Origin: an uncultured Candidatus Peregrinibacteria bacterium
Lineage (GTDB): Bacteria; Patescibacteriota; Gracilibacteria; Peribacterales; Peribacteraceae
Reading direction: 5' to 3'
DNA length: 64,000 bases
Assembly (NCBI GenBank): GCA_903854335.1
Contig: CAINVY010000007.1
Coordinates: forward strand, 1-64,000
Program-made: the position numbers and the translations under genes
The notes under the pieces: generated by a model
What the model saw: only the letters and a program-made list of their open reading frames with translations
Databases searched by the model: none
What the model was told of the DNA's origin: nothing
Shown here: piece by piece, positions 26,380-35,054 of the stretch
How the letters are laid out: each line of letters begins with the position of its first letter
Position numbering within the stretch: position 1 is the stretch's first letter

Positions 26380-29300
26380 TCAGGCGTTTTTCGCGTAGAG
26401 CGCGATGGCATCTTCTACCTTTTTCTCGAGGATGGTGGACATGGTAATGGTCAGAGGAAGCGGGATGAGCTGCTCGCCGATTTTCAGCTGCACGCGCTCT
26501 TTGCCGGGGAATGTCTCGAAGATCTTCTTGAGATCAAGCAGTAGCTGCCGCGGGGCTTTGGAAGGAAGATTGATTGTGTGAATGGAGATTTGCGTAAGAG
26601 AGGATTCCGAAGCGCCCGAAGAAGACTGAGAAGATTTTGTCTCCGTTTTGCTGACGGCAGGATTCGTGGGATTGTCCCAGCCTAATTTCTTCAGCACCTC
26701 CTCCTGATTCATCCCCTTCACGATCCATGCGGCGATCGGGCCGAAAAATTCCTCACCGCCGTTCTCCTTCTCCTTCCCCACCGTCACAGTTTCGCCCGCC
26801 ACGACATTGCCTTCTTCGTCGAGAAGATCGATGGTCTCCGCCGCTTCGTCGGGCGTCGCTGCGCGCATCATGAATCCCTGTTTCGCTTCCTCTTCATCGA
26901 AGAAGCCTTCGTCCTTTGCACGCTTGATCATCGTTTGGAGAGACGCTTTCTTCACGGCCTCCGCGCGCAATTGCAGTTGCCCGCCGCGCATATCGAGCGT
27001 GCCGCCGATGACGAGGACGGTATCCGGCAACCCGAAGAGCGCCGAGGCCTCGTTGAATGTGCGGGGGAAGAGCGTGATCTCCATTTTTCCCGTGGGATCC
27101 TCCAGTGTGAGAATCGCCATCGTCTCGCCTTTCTTCGTGACGAGCTTCTTCACGCCTTCCTCCAGGCCCGCGAGGGTCACACGCTTCCCCACATCCGTCG
27201 CTTTGAGCGTGGAGATGAGCTGCGCTTTCTTGCCCACGTATTTTCTCAGACCTGCGAGCGGGTGGCTGGAGACGTACATGCCGAGCGTTTCCTTCTCCCA
27301 TTTCAGTTTCTCGGATGATGTCGCCGGCGGGGCCGGAGGGAAATCAATTTTCACCGAAGCGACGGCGTTCTCGCTCCCACCGAAGAGATCGCCCTGCGTC
27401 GTCCCTCCATCGCCCGTTGCTTTCGAGAAGTCCGCGATGAGCTCGTAGTGTTCGATGATCGCCCGACGATCGCCGAGCGAATCGAGCGCGCCGCTCTTCG
27501 CGAGGGCTTCGAGCGTTTTCTTGTTGAGCACCTTGCCCGGCAGACGTCTTGCGAAATCCTCAATGGAGAGGAAGGGGCCGCTGCGATCGCGCACCTCGAT
27601 GATCTGCTGCACGGTGCTGTCCCCGATGCCTTTGACGGCCGAGAGACCGAAGCGGATCGATCCCTTCGGGGAAACACCCTTCGCCATCTTCTTCCCGGCG
27701 CGCGGGATCGCGGTGAAGTGGCGCAACGATTCGTTGATGTCGGGCGGGAGGACGGAAATGCCCATCTGTCGGCACTCCTCAATCTCGATCATGATGCGGT
27801 CGGTGCGCTGTGCATCCGAGGAGAGGAGCGCCGCCATGAACTCCGTCGGGAAGTGCGCCTTGAGGTATGCCGTTTCGTAGGCGATGCGCGCGTAGCCGGC
27901 CGCGTGAGACTTGTTGAATCCGTATCCGGCGAAGGGCGTGATGACATCGTCGAAAATTTCCTCCGAGAGTTTCTTCGCGTAGCCCTTCTTCGTCGCGCCG
28001 CTGATGAATTTCTCCCGTTGGGCTTTGAGTTCCTTCATGATTTTCTTGCCGATGGCGCGACGAAGGATATCCGCTTCCCCGAGCGTAAAACCTGAGAACG
28101 TCTGCGCGATCTGGAGGACTTGTTCCTGGTAGACGCCGATGCCGTACGTGGGCTCGAGAATCGGTTTCAGATCGTTGTGGATGTACGCAACCTCCTCCTG
28201 GCCGTGCTTGCGCTTGATGTACTGCGGGATCCAGTCCATCGGTCCGGGGCGGTAGAGGGCGACCATCGCGGTGATGTCGCCGAACTCCGTCGGCTTCAGT
28301 TGCTTCAAGTACCGTCGCATTCCCGGCGATTCCAATTGGAATACGCCGGTCGTGTCGCCGCGTTGGAGGAGTCCGTAGGTTTCTTTGTCGTCGAGCGGGA
28401 GGAGAGCCATATCGATCTTCAATGCGTGCAGGCGTTCGATGATGAGCAGCGCGGTTTGGATGACCGTCAGGTTCGTGAGACCGAGGAAATCCATCTTGAG
28501 AAGACCGAGAGCTTCGAGAGGTTTGGCGGCGTATTGCGTGATGATCGTCTCATCGTCCTTTGGCGCGCGTTGCAGCGCCGTGTACGTCGACGCCGGTTCC
28601 TCCGTGATAATGACGCCGCACGCATGCACGGAAACATGCCGTGCCTTTCCCTCGAGTTTCAGCGCCGCGACGATGATCTTGCGGTACATCTCGCTCCCTT
28701 CGTAGGCCGCCTTCATCTCGGTCGTCTCCATGGCGTCTTTCAGCTTCGTTCCCGGGCGATCGGGGATGAGTTTCGCGAGGCTGTTCATTTCGAGGAAGGG
28801 AATGCCGTACGCGCGGCCCACATCCTTCACTGCGGCGCGTGCGGCGAGCGTCCCGAACGTGCAGATTTGCACGACACGATCGCGGCCATACTTGTTGCGG
28901 ACGTACTCCAGCACTTCGTCGCGGCGCGTGTCCGCGAAGTCGAGATCAATATCGGGCATGGAGATGCGCTGGGGATTGAGGAACCGTTCGAAGAGGAGGC
29001 CGTGCTCGATGGGATCGATGCCCGTGATGCCGAGGCAGTAACTGACCATGGAACCTGCCGCCGAGCCGCGGCCGGGCCCGACGGTGATGCCGCGGCGCTT
29101 CGCCTCATTCACGAAATCCGCGACGATGAGGAAGTAGCCGGAGAAGCCGACTTGCTTGATGATGGAGAGTTCGAAGTTGAGGCGCTCGTGCAGCGCGGGG
29201 ACGGGTTTCGGATAGCAACGTGCGAATCCTTCTTCCGTGAGTCGCGTCAGTTCCTCCTCCTCGGTCGTATCCTTCGGGACGGCATAGCGCGGAATTTTGT

Positions 29301-30150
29301 ACTTTCCGAATTCGAAGGACACGTTGCAACGATCTGCGATCTCACGCGTGGCGGTGAGCGCTTGTGGCACATGGGAGAATGCCTGCTCGAGTTCTTCGAA
29401 CGGGCGCATGGAGAAGTCGGAGTCGCGCATGGAGAAGCGGCCCGGATCGCTCACCTGCGCGTTCTTCTGGATGCAGAGCAGGACATCGTGTGCTTCGGAA
29501 TCTTCCGTGCGGCAGTAGTGGCTGTTGCACGTCGCCACGAGCGGAACGTTGAGCTCTTTTCCAAATGCGATGAGTTGTTGATTGCACTCCGCTTGTCCCG
29601 GGACATTGGGGAGATCCATGAGTTCGAAGTAGAGGTTGTCGTTGCCGAAGAACGAGCGGTATTCCTCGACGAGTTCCCGCATTTTCTTTCCGTCCTCCTG
29701 CAGTGCCGCTTGTGGAATGGCGCCGCCGATCGGCCCTGACAGCGCGATCAGCCCCTTTCCAAATTTTGCGAGGAGCTCGCGATCGACGCGCGGCTTGTAA
29801 TACATTCCTTCGAGCGCGGAGAGGGTCGCGAGCTGAAGGAGATGCTCGTATCCCTCCTGCGTTTCGGCCAGGAGCGTGAGCGGGAAACGTTTGCTATCCA
29901 CGCCGCTCTCTTTGTCATTGCGTGTGCGAGCGGCAACGTACACTTCCAGCCCGAGGATGGGTTTGAGTCCCTGCTTCTGCGCTTCCTGAAAAAATTCAAT
30001 CAGGCCGTAGGTGTATCCCTTATCCGCAAGGCCGACGGCTGTCTGCCCCAGCTCTTTGGCGCGTTGCACGATCTCTCCCGGAGACGGCAACGCCTCGAGG
30101 AGTGAGTAGGTGGAGTGGCAATGCAGATGGACGAAATCCGAGGCTTTCAC
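26380..30150 (-). CDS. dnaE: DNA polymerase III alpha subunit
   Basis: Replicative polymerase, 1256 residues. The N-terminal PHP domain begins HLHCHSTYSLLEALP; the polymerase core has GPGRGSAAGSMVSYCLGI and the catalytic PDIDLDFADTRRDEV; the thumb, fingers and (HhH)2 region continues through GYGFNKSHAAGYARIAYETAYLK; an OB domain is near residue 1010 (VTLAGLEEGVKKL); and a C-terminal extension follows with a Ser/Thr-rich linker. It is the DnaE1-type enzyme that pairs with DnaN. The start codon is GTG with TATGAT 6 bases upstream, again a probable leaderless message. Confidence 0.97.
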   Translation of the reverse strand: MKASDFVHLHCHSTYSLLEALPSPGEIVQRAKELGQTAVGLADKGYTYGLIEFFQEAQKQGLKPILGLEVYVAARTRNDKESGVDSKRFPLTLLAETQEGYEHLLQLATLSALEGMYYKPRVDRELLAKFGKGLIALSGPIGGAIPQAALQEDGKKMRELVEEYRSFFGNDNLYFELMDLPNVPGQAECNQQLIAFGKELNVPLVATCNSHYCRTEDSEAHDVLLCIQKNAQVSDPGRFSMRDSDFSMRPFEELEQAFSHVPQALTATREIADRCNVSFEFGKYKIPRYAVPKDTTEEEELTRLTEEGFARCYPKPVPALHERLNFELSIIKQVGFSGYFLIVADFVNEAKRRGITVGPGRGSAAGSMVSYCLGITGIDPIEHGLLFERFLNPQRISMPDIDLDFADTRRDEVLEYVRNKYGRDRVVQICTFGTLAARAAVKDVGRAYGIPFLEMNSLAKLIPDRPGTKLKDAMETTEMKAAYEGSEMYRKIIVAALKLEGKARHVSVHACGVIITEEPASTYTALQRAPKDDETIITQYAAKPLEALGLLKMDFLGLTNLTVIQTALLIIERLHALKIDMALLPLDDKETYGLLQRGDTTGVFQLESPGMRRYLKQLKPTEFGDITAMVALYRPGPMDWIPQYIKRKHGQEEVAYIHNDLKPILEPTYGIGVYQEQVLQIAQTFSGFTLGEADILRRAIGKKIMKELKAQREKFISGATKKGYAKKLSEEIFDDVITPFAGYGFNKSHAAGYARIAYETAYLKAHFPTEFMAALLSSDAQRTDRIMIEIEECRQMGISVLPPDINESLRHFTAIPRAGKKMAKGVSPKGSIRFGLSAVKGIGDSTVQQIIEVRDRSGPFLSIEDFARRLPGKVLNKKTLEALAKSGALDSLGDRRAIIEHYELIADFSKATGDGGTTQGDLFGGSENAVASVKIDFPPAPPATSSEKLKWEKETLGMYVSSHPLAGLRKYVGKKAQLISTLKATDVGKRVTLAGLEEGVKKLVTKKGETMAILTLEDPTGKMEITLFPRTFNEASALFGLPDTVLVIGGTLDMRGGQLQLRAEAVKKASLQTMIKRAKDEGFFDEEEAKQGFMMRAATPDEAAETIDLLDEEGNVVAGETVTVGKEKENGGEEFFGPIAAWIVKGMNQEEVLKKLGWDNPTNPAVSKTETKSSQSSSGASESSLTQISIHTINLPSKAPRQLLLDLKKIFETFPGKERVQLKIGEQLIPLPLTITMSTILEKKVEDAIALYAKNA

Positions 30151-30156
30151 CTCATC

Positions 30157-30162
30157 ATCATA
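30157..30162 (-). promoter_or_regulatory. dnaE -10 element 6 nt from the GTG start
   Basis: Minus-strand TATGAT, then GATGAG and the GTG start codon. It supports the GTG as the true start and a leaderless transcript. Confidence 0.55.
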
Positions 30163-30231
30163 ACGGCCTCCGGCGTTCGCTAGTAGCGAATTGCAAGAGA
30201 GAATACACGTCGATGTCTTTGCAGGATCCCT

Positions 30232-31521
30232 CTAATCGCAAGCGCTTTGGAGTTCTTGCACCTTCTGCTTCACCTCATCCGCCGTCGCATTCTGCGCGAG
30301 GTCGCCGCTTCCCGTGGTGTAGGGGAAACAGGCATCCTTTGGAAGGATGGTCAGGATGTGATCGAGACGCGCGTTACACGAGCGATTCATGCAGGATCGT
30401 CTGAGGAAGTAGTCGAAGTCCATCACCATGTCCCGCAGGCTGCGGCTGCCAGTACCGTAGTCGTGCGCAAGGCGCGAAAGTGCGCCAATCGTGCCGGTGA
30501 GAGGAACGAACGTCTTCTCGATTTGCTTGGCGTCCACAATACCGCTTTCGATCGTGGCATCCGCTTTCGTTTGCGCGGTGGAGAAGGAACGCGTTTCCCG
30601 ATTGAGTTCCTGATTGAGCACTTGCATCCCGATGAATCCGATGCTGGTGTAGGGGGAAGGTCTCAAGAGTTCCTTGTTCCAGAGAAGATGGAGGAGCGTT
30701 GTGAATTCCCGTCCGGAGATTTCCCAGAAGTATCCCTGCGACCATGTCGTGCTCTGCTTCTTCGCTTCGTCGGGCGGAGTGCATCCTTCCCATTGCGTGG
30801 ACAGAGCCGCGGGACGCCAGCCCTGGGTCTTATCCAGCAGCGCTTGGAGTGCTTCTTTCTCCTTTTCCATGGAATCTTTCAGATCCGTGTTGTTCGCGGG
30901 GAGCATGGAGATCGCCTTGTCGATCATGTCGGGCGTGCAGCCGGAAGCGCCGTCGGCGGAGAGATCGAGGTATGCGGTGTCGAAGGGGCAGAGTTTTTCG
31001 TTCTGGATTTTCTTCGTCGTCGCCGCGGAATCAAACGTCTGCGGGCTGGCCCAGCCCGGATCGGTGTAGCCCTGATGCGTGGCTCCCCACACCAAAATGC
31101 CGTAACGATCGCTCAGGAATTTGTAGAGCGGGTTCAGGAGATTCGCGGCGTCGACATTCCCCTGGCTGTTCGCTTTCTTCAGGAGGTCAGAGACCTTCTG
31201 CATCTCCGCCTCCAACAGTGTTTCGTCCGTGGAGAGGCAAGCGGTGGCATGGGAGAAATCACTCACGGTCAGCGCGCGCATGACTTTCGGATCGAGTGTT
31301 TCGGTGATGGTGGACGTCGTGATGTCGTACCAGTTCTTCTGGAAGCTCGCGTCACCGGACGTCGCGTGCCCCTTGCTCGCGATTTCCTTCTCGGCGTTCG
31401 CGGCCCTCTCGAGCACTCGCTGCACGTAGGTGGAGAGGCCCGTTGGCGTCTGCTGCGCGTCCGCGCGCGGGAGGGCGAGCAGCAGCAGGAGCCCGATGAT
31501 GAAGAATGTTCTGCGCATCAT
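30232..31521 (-). CDS. Secreted operon gene 5: unknown secreted protein, 429 aa
   Basis: Last gene of the five-gene secreted operon. Signal peptide FFIIGLLLLLALPRADAQQ, then a mostly helical protein with no membrane anchor or known domain. Cysteines occur in ATACLSTDE, EKLCPFDTAY, SGCTPDM, EGCTPPDE and the end region RSCMNRSCNARL..KDACFPYTTG. The ATGATG start overlaps the stop of gene 4 by 4 bp (ATGA). The end region recalls parts of genes 2 and 3 (Cys followed about 15-30 residues later by [AG]C[VIF]P). I do not recognise the family; envelope location is inferred from the signal peptide. Confidence 0.75.
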   Translation of the reverse strand: MMRRTFFIIGLLLLLALPRADAQQTPTGLSTYVQRVLERAANAEKEIASKGHATSGDASFQKNWYDITTSTITETLDPKVMRALTVSDFSHATACLSTDETLLEAEMQKVSDLLKKANSQGNVDAANLLNPLYKFLSDRYGILVWGATHQGYTDPGWASPQTFDSAATTKKIQNEKLCPFDTAYLDLSADGASGCTPDMIDKAISMLPANNTDLKDSMEKEKEALQALLDKTQGWRPAALSTQWEGCTPPDEAKKQSTTWSQGYFWEISGREFTTLLHLLWNKELLRPSPYTSIGFIGMQVLNQELNRETRSFSTAQTKADATIESGIVDAKQIEKTFVPLTGTIGALSRLAHDYGTGSRSLRDMVMDFDYFLRRSCMNRSCNARLDHILTILPKDACFPYTTGSGDLAQNATADEVKQKVQELQSACD

Positions 31522-33428
31522 GGGGTCGAGGGAGTGGGACTTGAGACGCTGCATACGGCGCGATCGTCCTGGGGGTTCAGCGGACACATCGCGGTCGGGA
31601 ATGTGCTTGAAGCGAGTGTCTTCAGCATCGCGACGGTGGCGCTCAGGTTCCCCGCAAACGTTGCATTCGCCTGCTCGAGATAATCGCGGTAGAGCGAGGC
31701 TCCGCGTTCGAGCCCCATGGCTTCGGCTTGCTGCCTGTAGTCATCTTCGAGGAGAGGATCACTCACCTGCCCCGGCATGAATCCGTTTCCGGCATCTTGC
31801 ATGTGCGGGTATTCGATTGCCGTCGACAGATCCGGTCCGCAGAGGACGGGGAGTGCGAGCGGAGGCTTGCCGTTGCTCTGGCAGTATTGCGTGTTGAATT
31901 CGTGGAGACGCAGCGCGGGGTTGTACTCCGGAATGTGGGGGAGCGCGATGAGCGGCGATATCTCGGTGGTCTTCGCGGCGGGAGCACTCGCACTGCAGCC
32001 GCTCCAAGGCGCGGTGGTTTCCTGCGAGACGAGGGGGATGCGTCCAGGAGTCAGGCGGTGACCGTAGCTGCGCTCGGCGCACTCGCGGACGAAGCAGGCA
32101 TCTCCGAGGATCGAGTAGGGATAGGTCGCGGTATTTCCCGGCGCGCAGACATCGCCGCCTCCCGCATCATTTCTGAGTCGCGTACAGAGATCGGTGAGGT
32201 CGGCATCGGGGCTCTTCGCCCCCGCTTTCGGTGTGCACGAGGAGAGGATGATGACGCCGGTATCGGCTTTGGGTGCGGATTCCACGCAATCATCCGCCGC
32301 CGAGAGCGTCGTTCGCGCGTGGCACAGATATCCCTGGCTTCCGGCGAGAGATTCACAGAGTCCGCCGCCGCCTTTTTCGACGGTATCCCCGTTCACATTT
32401 TTCTCTGGAGGGGGCGGATAGAGTCCGCCGGGGATGCCTTTCTTCGATTTGCTCATGAGCGAGGGGAGCACAGGTTTGAGTGCCGTATCCCATCGCAAAC
32501 CGACATCGCTTGGGGGCAGATCGGTGATGCCGGCCGTCTTGTCGATGCTCGTGTCCCGGATGTATGCCCAGATGCTGACATTGCTCGTTCCTTTCGTATC
32601 CAGCGGGATGAGGAAGAACGCCACTTCGCCTTTCGAGAGCGGAGGATCGATGCTCGAGGAGAGCGAGGTTTTGATCGTGCTCAGCTCTTTCTCGATCGTA
32701 TCCCACCGCTTGAAGAGGAATCGACGTTCCGTATCGTCGCCGCTCAGTTTATCGGGATCCGTGGAGTCGCTCTTGGATTCCACGAAGTGCAGACCGTACA
32801 CGTAGCGCCACACGGCGGCTACGCGCTCCTCATCGCTCCCGTCCGCCACGAGGGCGTCCAGCGATGCATGCAGCGGGTCGAGAACGGAGGAGGCGTCGTT
32901 GGGTACGGGCATGAGCCGGATGGTCAACTCTGGGTGTTGCGCCACCTGGGGGATGCCCCAGATGCCGAGCGTTTCCCCGTAGGCAGATGTGAGTTTGCGC
33001 GGTTCCAAGCTGAAATCGGAAATTGGATCTTCATAGCTTGTCGCCACGGATTGCAGCCGGTCGCCGAGCGTTGTCGTTTCCATTTCCCGGTCGGCGATCT
33101 TCTGCATATCACTCATGAGGAGGATGCACGCGAGCGTCGATTTCAATTTTTGAGCCGTACAGAGGCTGTCATCCGTGAGCCCGTTCTGGTCTTTGGCGAG
33201 CGCCTTCTTCACCGCATCTCCCGTGAGGGACAGATGCGCTGAGCCATCGAGGTACGAGAGCTTCGCGGCATTCAGCGTGTCCGCGGTGAAGGCGGCAACC
33301 CTATCTGACACCGTGCTCTCCTCGGCGACGAGACTCTGAATTTTATCGAGCAGCACATCTCCGGCGCCATGCGTGGCGCAGGGGATCAGGAGCAGCAGGA
33401 GGCCGAAGATGGTGAGGAATTTTTTCAC
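31518..33428 (-). CDS. Secreted operon gene 4: unknown secreted protein, 636 aa
   Basis: Signal peptide KKFLTIFGLLLLLIPCATHGAG after a GTG start at 33428. This start is preferred because it begins the signal peptide and overlaps the preceding stop as GTGA; the frame is open to 33554. An N-terminal helical part is followed by regions rich in Pro/Gly and about 14 cysteines, many near the middle (GGGGLCESLAGSQGYLCHA, DDCVES, SSCTPKAG). No membrane anchor and no recognised domain. It may share ancestry with gene 5 (both have a Cys-containing helical stretch ending in EMQK or DMQK), but this is weak. Confidence 0.75.
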   Translation of the reverse strand: MKKFLTIFGLLLLLIPCATHGAGDVLLDKIQSLVAEESTVSDRVAAFTADTLNAAKLSYLDGSAHLSLTGDAVKKALAKDQNGLTDDSLCTAQKLKSTLACILLMSDMQKIADREMETTTLGDRLQSVATSYEDPISDFSLEPRKLTSAYGETLGIWGIPQVAQHPELTIRLMPVPNDASSVLDPLHASLDALVADGSDEERVAAVWRYVYGLHFVESKSDSTDPDKLSGDDTERRFLFKRWDTIEKELSTIKTSLSSSIDPPLSKGEVAFFLIPLDTKGTSNVSIWAYIRDTSIDKTAGITDLPPSDVGLRWDTALKPVLPSLMSKSKKGIPGGLYPPPPEKNVNGDTVEKGGGGLCESLAGSQGYLCHARTTLSAADDCVESAPKADTGVIILSSCTPKAGAKSPDADLTDLCTRLRNDAGGGDVCAPGNTATYPYSILGDACFVRECAERSYGHRLTPGRIPLVSQETTAPWSGCSASAPAAKTTEISPLIALPHIPEYNPALRLHEFNTQYCQSNGKPPLALPVLCGPDLSTAIEYPHMQDAGNGFMPGQVSDPLLEDDYRQQAEAMGLERGASLYRDYLEQANATFAGNLSATVAMLKTLASSTFPTAMCPLNPQDDRAVCSVSSPTPSTP

Positions 33429-34171
33429 GGGGAGGGCGGAGAGAGATCTCGCAGCGGCGTTTTCGCGTCCCAGGTTCGTTCGGGGATGCACGCGCTCTCT
33501 TCTGCGAGGAGGCCAAAGATATTGCGGATATCTTTCGAGGCGCGATTGAGACACGTGAACGACCGATCGAGCGGCTGGAGCTTGCTTCGCCCGATGAGCA
33601 ATTGCAGCACTCGCTTCATCGTTTCCCGCGTGGCATCGAGTTTCGTCTGCGCGTCATCCTGTCGGCTCTTCACCTCCTCGCTGATTTTGTCGTAGGTGTT
33701 GGCGATCGATTTGTCCTGCAGCACTTCATTGAGGATGTTGTCGGAACGCGCACGTTCGGCGCAGCCGTACGCTTCCAGATAGTCGAGGAGGATTTGCGGC
33801 ATGTCCGATTCGTCGATGGACACGTCGGCCCATGCGGGCAATTGCTTGGCGAGACTCTGCAGCGCGTCCGAAGCCGTTGCCTTCGCGTCTTCCGTGCAGG
33901 AAATTTTCACGGTCGCGTCGGCGTCGATCACTTCTTTCACATGCGTGCGGAAGATCGTATCCCACTGCATTTCCTTCTCCGGAGGAAAGAGTGTGGGGCT
34001 TGCGCCGCATGCGACGAGCCCCGCTCCGGATCCGGCGGAAGGAGGTGCGCCCGAATCCGCGACATCCCCGCGAAGTATTGTTGCGCCGCGGATTCCTGCG
34101 AGCACGCAGAAGATCAATGCGATCAATCCCGCGGACAGGAGGAGCCGACGGTGGGAATTCTTACTGGGCAC
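33425..34171 (-). CDS. Secreted operon gene 3: membrane-anchored unknown protein, 248 aa
   Basis: GTG start inside the end of gene 2 (11-bp overlap). An N-terminal hydrophobic segment (LLLSAGLIALIFCVLAGI) is either an uncleaved anchor or a signal peptide. The rest is helical with six cysteines outside that segment, including SFTCLNRASKDIRNIF and ESACIPERTW at the end. Smallest member of the operon. No family recognised. Confidence 0.72.
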   Translation of the reverse strand: MPSKNSHRRLLLSAGLIALIFCVLAGIRGATILRGDVADSGAPPSAGSGAGLVACGASPTLFPPEKEMQWDTIFRTHVKEVIDADATVKISCTEDAKATASDALQSLAKQLPAWADVSIDESDMPQILLDYLEAYGCAERARSDNILNEVLQDKSIANTYDKISEEVKSRQDDAQTKLDATRETMKRVLQLLIGRSKLQPLDRSFTCLNRASKDIRNIFGLLAEESACIPERTWDAKTPLRDLSPPSP

Positions 34172-35054
34172 AGTACGGGAGGAAGCAGGAGACGGAGCGC
34201 CATTCGCCGATGAAGTTGGAGACTTGGCGCAGCGGTGAGAGGAATGGGAAGCGGAGTTTTACGAGGAGTGGTTCGAGGAATCCGGCGAATTGTCTCAGCG
34301 TTCGTTGCGCCGCATCCTCGTGCGTGAGGTAGAGCAGTTGTGCCTCCTCGTAGGTCGTGAGCTTCTTGATCACCGGCGCACAGAACGTGCGAGCGGCCAC
34401 GACATCACTGACGGAGAAGATGGGGCTTGGCTGGCACGTCTTGATCACCTTCTCTGCTTCGGGCACGCAGCCGGGGATCGTCACGTCGATGCTATCGCTG
34501 CCGTTCCCTTTCGATCCCACCGGCGTATCGACGGTCTGAGTCACGCCTTCGCAGAAGGATTCCAGACGACATTGGAAGGCGCGGAATCCTTGGAGGATCG
34601 GAGGGATGAGGTCGGAGGTGAGAGCTTTCTGCGTATCGAGGATCCCGGGGCGCACAGACGGATTCTGAGGATCGATGGTGTTCGCTTTCATGAGTGGGTC
34701 TGTCGCCGTTTGCTTGTCCATGTCGTCGTCGGAAACGGCATCCTTTCCATTTGTCACCCATTTCCCTTCCGTGTTCTTGATCCAGGTGTCGCCGACCTCG
34801 TCGACGCGCGTGGCGCCGGCCTTTTCTTCGGCGGCATGACGATTGCCGAAGAGCATGGTGTCAAAGAGGAAGCGTTCCTTTGCCAGTCCCTTGGCGATAT
34901 CGTTCGTACACTGCTCGGCTGCGCTCTGTGGCGAGGAAGAAGACGATGACGAGGATGTCGTGGGGTTCGCGGCCGCCTGCAGACGCGGGGCGGACTGCAG
35001 AAGCGCGAACCCGAGGAGGAAGAAACCGAGGAGGGGCAGAGAGATTTTTTTCAT
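34161..35054 (-). CDS. Secreted operon gene 2: unknown secreted protein, 297 aa
   Basis: Signal peptide ISLPLLGFFLLGFALLQSAPRLQAAA followed by a poly-Ser linker (about residues 33-40). The mature part has Cys in EQCTND, QCRLESFCEG, PGCVPEAE, KTCQPS, TFCAP and at the C-terminus SCFLPYC. Its ATG overlaps the stop of gene 1 by 4 bp (ATGA). No recognised domain. The paired cysteines and lack of an anchor suggest a disulfide-stabilised extracytoplasmic protein. Confidence 0.75.
   Translation of the reverse strand: MKKISLPLLGFFLLGFALLQSAPRLQAAANPTTSSSSSSSSPQSAAEQCTNDIAKGLAKERFLFDTMLFGNRHAAEEKAGATRVDEVGDTWIKNTEGKWVTNGKDAVSDDDMDKQTATDPLMKANTIDPQNPSVRPGILDTQKALTSDLIPPILQGFRAFQCRLESFCEGVTQTVDTPVGSKGNGSDSIDVTIPGCVPEAEKVIKTCQPSPIFSVSDVVAARTFCAPVIKKLTTYEEAQLLYLTHEDAAQRTLRQFAGFLEPLLVKLRFPFLSPLRQVSNFIGEWRSVSCFLPYCAQ

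Noticed and set aside
28120-29739. 539-codon open frame opposite dnaE
   Set aside because: Shadow of dnaE with no domain signature; the same holds for long frames opposite zwf, aspS, dnaN and the GlmU-like gene.
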